From an uncultured Erythrobacter sp. (lineage in GTDB: Bacteria; Pseudomonadota; Alphaproteobacteria; Sphingomonadales; Sphingomonadaceae): DNA of 64,000 nucleotides. Positions 62,427 to 64,000 of the stretch are shown piece by piece. The position numbers were made by a program, and so were the translations under genes. Where the stretch lies: assembly GCA_947488155.1 (NCBI GenBank), contig CANKYK010000001.1, positions 1,116,001 through 1,180,000 on the forward strand, read 5' to 3'. The notes beneath the pieces were generated by a model. It saw only the letters and a program-made list of their open reading frames with translations, had not been told where the DNA came from and did no database searches. The first letter of the stretch is position 1. Every line of letters starts with the position of its first letter.

Positions 62427-62530
62427 GAGAAGATCATCCTGAATTGGGTTTGGGGTAGTTGATTGGGTGATGGTCGGGAGCGCGCTCGCAAACCTGTTAT
62501 CCTGTCACTCGGCTCGATCATCAGCGGGCA

Positions 62531-62866
62531 TCACTCGGGCGGGGTTTCAGCAGTGTCGTCGTCATCGCGCGCCTTCACCGGCACGGGCCCGGGCAATTCT
62601 TCATAGAGCAGATCGCGCGCTGCATTCGCCTCATACACTTGCTCGGCCGAGCCGCCTTTGTCGGGATGCACCACCGCAATCAAGCGCCTATGCGCGGCGG
62701 CAATCTCTTCGTAATTGGCGTCCGCGCTGACCCGCAGCAATTGCCGCGCTTTGGCCAGCTCCTGGCCCTTGCCGGAAGGGCCCTTCGCCAGCTCCCATGG
62801 CCACTTGCCCAGACCCCAACGGAACAGGACGCAAATCAGCACAAGAATAACCGCGATCTTTAGCAT
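62531..62866 (-). CDS. Membrane-anchored J-domain protein
   Basis: The 111-residue protein has an N-terminal membrane helix (KIAVILVLICVLFRWGLG) and a J domain (about 38-90) with HPDKGG at 67-72, then an acidic tail. The layout (helix, short linker, J domain) is like that of mitochondrial Tim14/Pam18 and bacterial DjlA-like proteins. It would recruit DnaK to the inner membrane. It lies 4 bp behind mipZ. Confidence 0.82.
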   Translation of the reverse strand: MLKIAVILVLICVLFRWGLGKWPWELAKGPSGKGQELAKARQLLRVSADANYEEIAAAHRRLIAVVHPDKGGSAEQVYEANAARDLLYEELPGPVPVKARDDDDTAETPPE

Positions 62867-62869
62867 GGC

Positions 62870-64000
<1,131 letters not shown>

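Overview
The window looks like a chromosomal segment of an alphaproteobacterium of the order Sphingomonadales, most likely family Erythrobacteraceae (Erythrobacter, Altererythrobacter or a relative). The assignment rests on a sphingomonad-type gene transfer agent (GTA) cluster, MipZ (an alphaproteobacterial division regulator), a TonB-ExbB-ExbD-ExbD cluster, a large TonB-dependent receptor, many exported proteins of sphingomonad type and a moderately high GC content. No rRNA, tRNA, CRISPR array, integrase or transposase gene was recognised.

Layout. 1-11479: the structural half of a GTA, all on the plus strand and mostly joined by 1-4 nt overlaps: portal (cut by the window edge), DUF6127, prohead protease, capsid, head-tail connector, tail genes, a short tape measure, a large DUF2460 fusion, hub, NlpC/P60 peptidase, tail tip protein and a DUF2793 protein. 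11667-13438: OmpA-type outer membrane protein and a Cu/Zn superoxide dismutase lipoprotein. 13445-20371: minus-strand housekeeping genes (MFS transporter, queC, hslO, argF, argD) and a two-domain cold-shock protein with a glycine-rich tail. 20678-28085: a DUF442 protein, an M20 amidohydrolase, a sterol desaturase-like hydroxylase, a GMC oxidoreductase and a TonB receptor. 28340-30031: the glnK-amtB nitrogen operon behind a near-perfect sigma-54 promoter. 30215-39739: small enzymes, prfC, pheST, an AraC regulator and rplT-rpmI.

39871-52027: hisN-like phosphatase, a second AraC regulator, prs, a membrane LytTR regulator divergent from a secreted alpha/beta hydrolase, glpX, hom and several exported proteins of unknown function. 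Two copies of a structured intergenic repeat lie here (39871-40171 and 49461-49713). 52366-55839: tonB, exbB and three exbD genes. 55922-57504: a small TetR-controlled membrane gene pair. 57573-64000: an Lhr-type helicase, DUF2059 protein, phosphomannomutase, a membrane J-protein, mipZ and the start of panC.

The observations most worth following are the repeat family, whose two copies differ in sequence but keep the same hairpins through paired base changes; a 9-12-9 direct repeat between the LytTR regulator and its divergent neighbour that resembles known LytTR binding sites; RNA hairpins on both sides of the GTA capsid gene, the upstream one a textbook intrinsic terminator; and the rearranged GTA tail tip, in which a sugar-hydrolase-like region appears to be fused to the distal tail protein. 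All functional calls come from reading the sequence and from recalled family knowledge; no database search was run.
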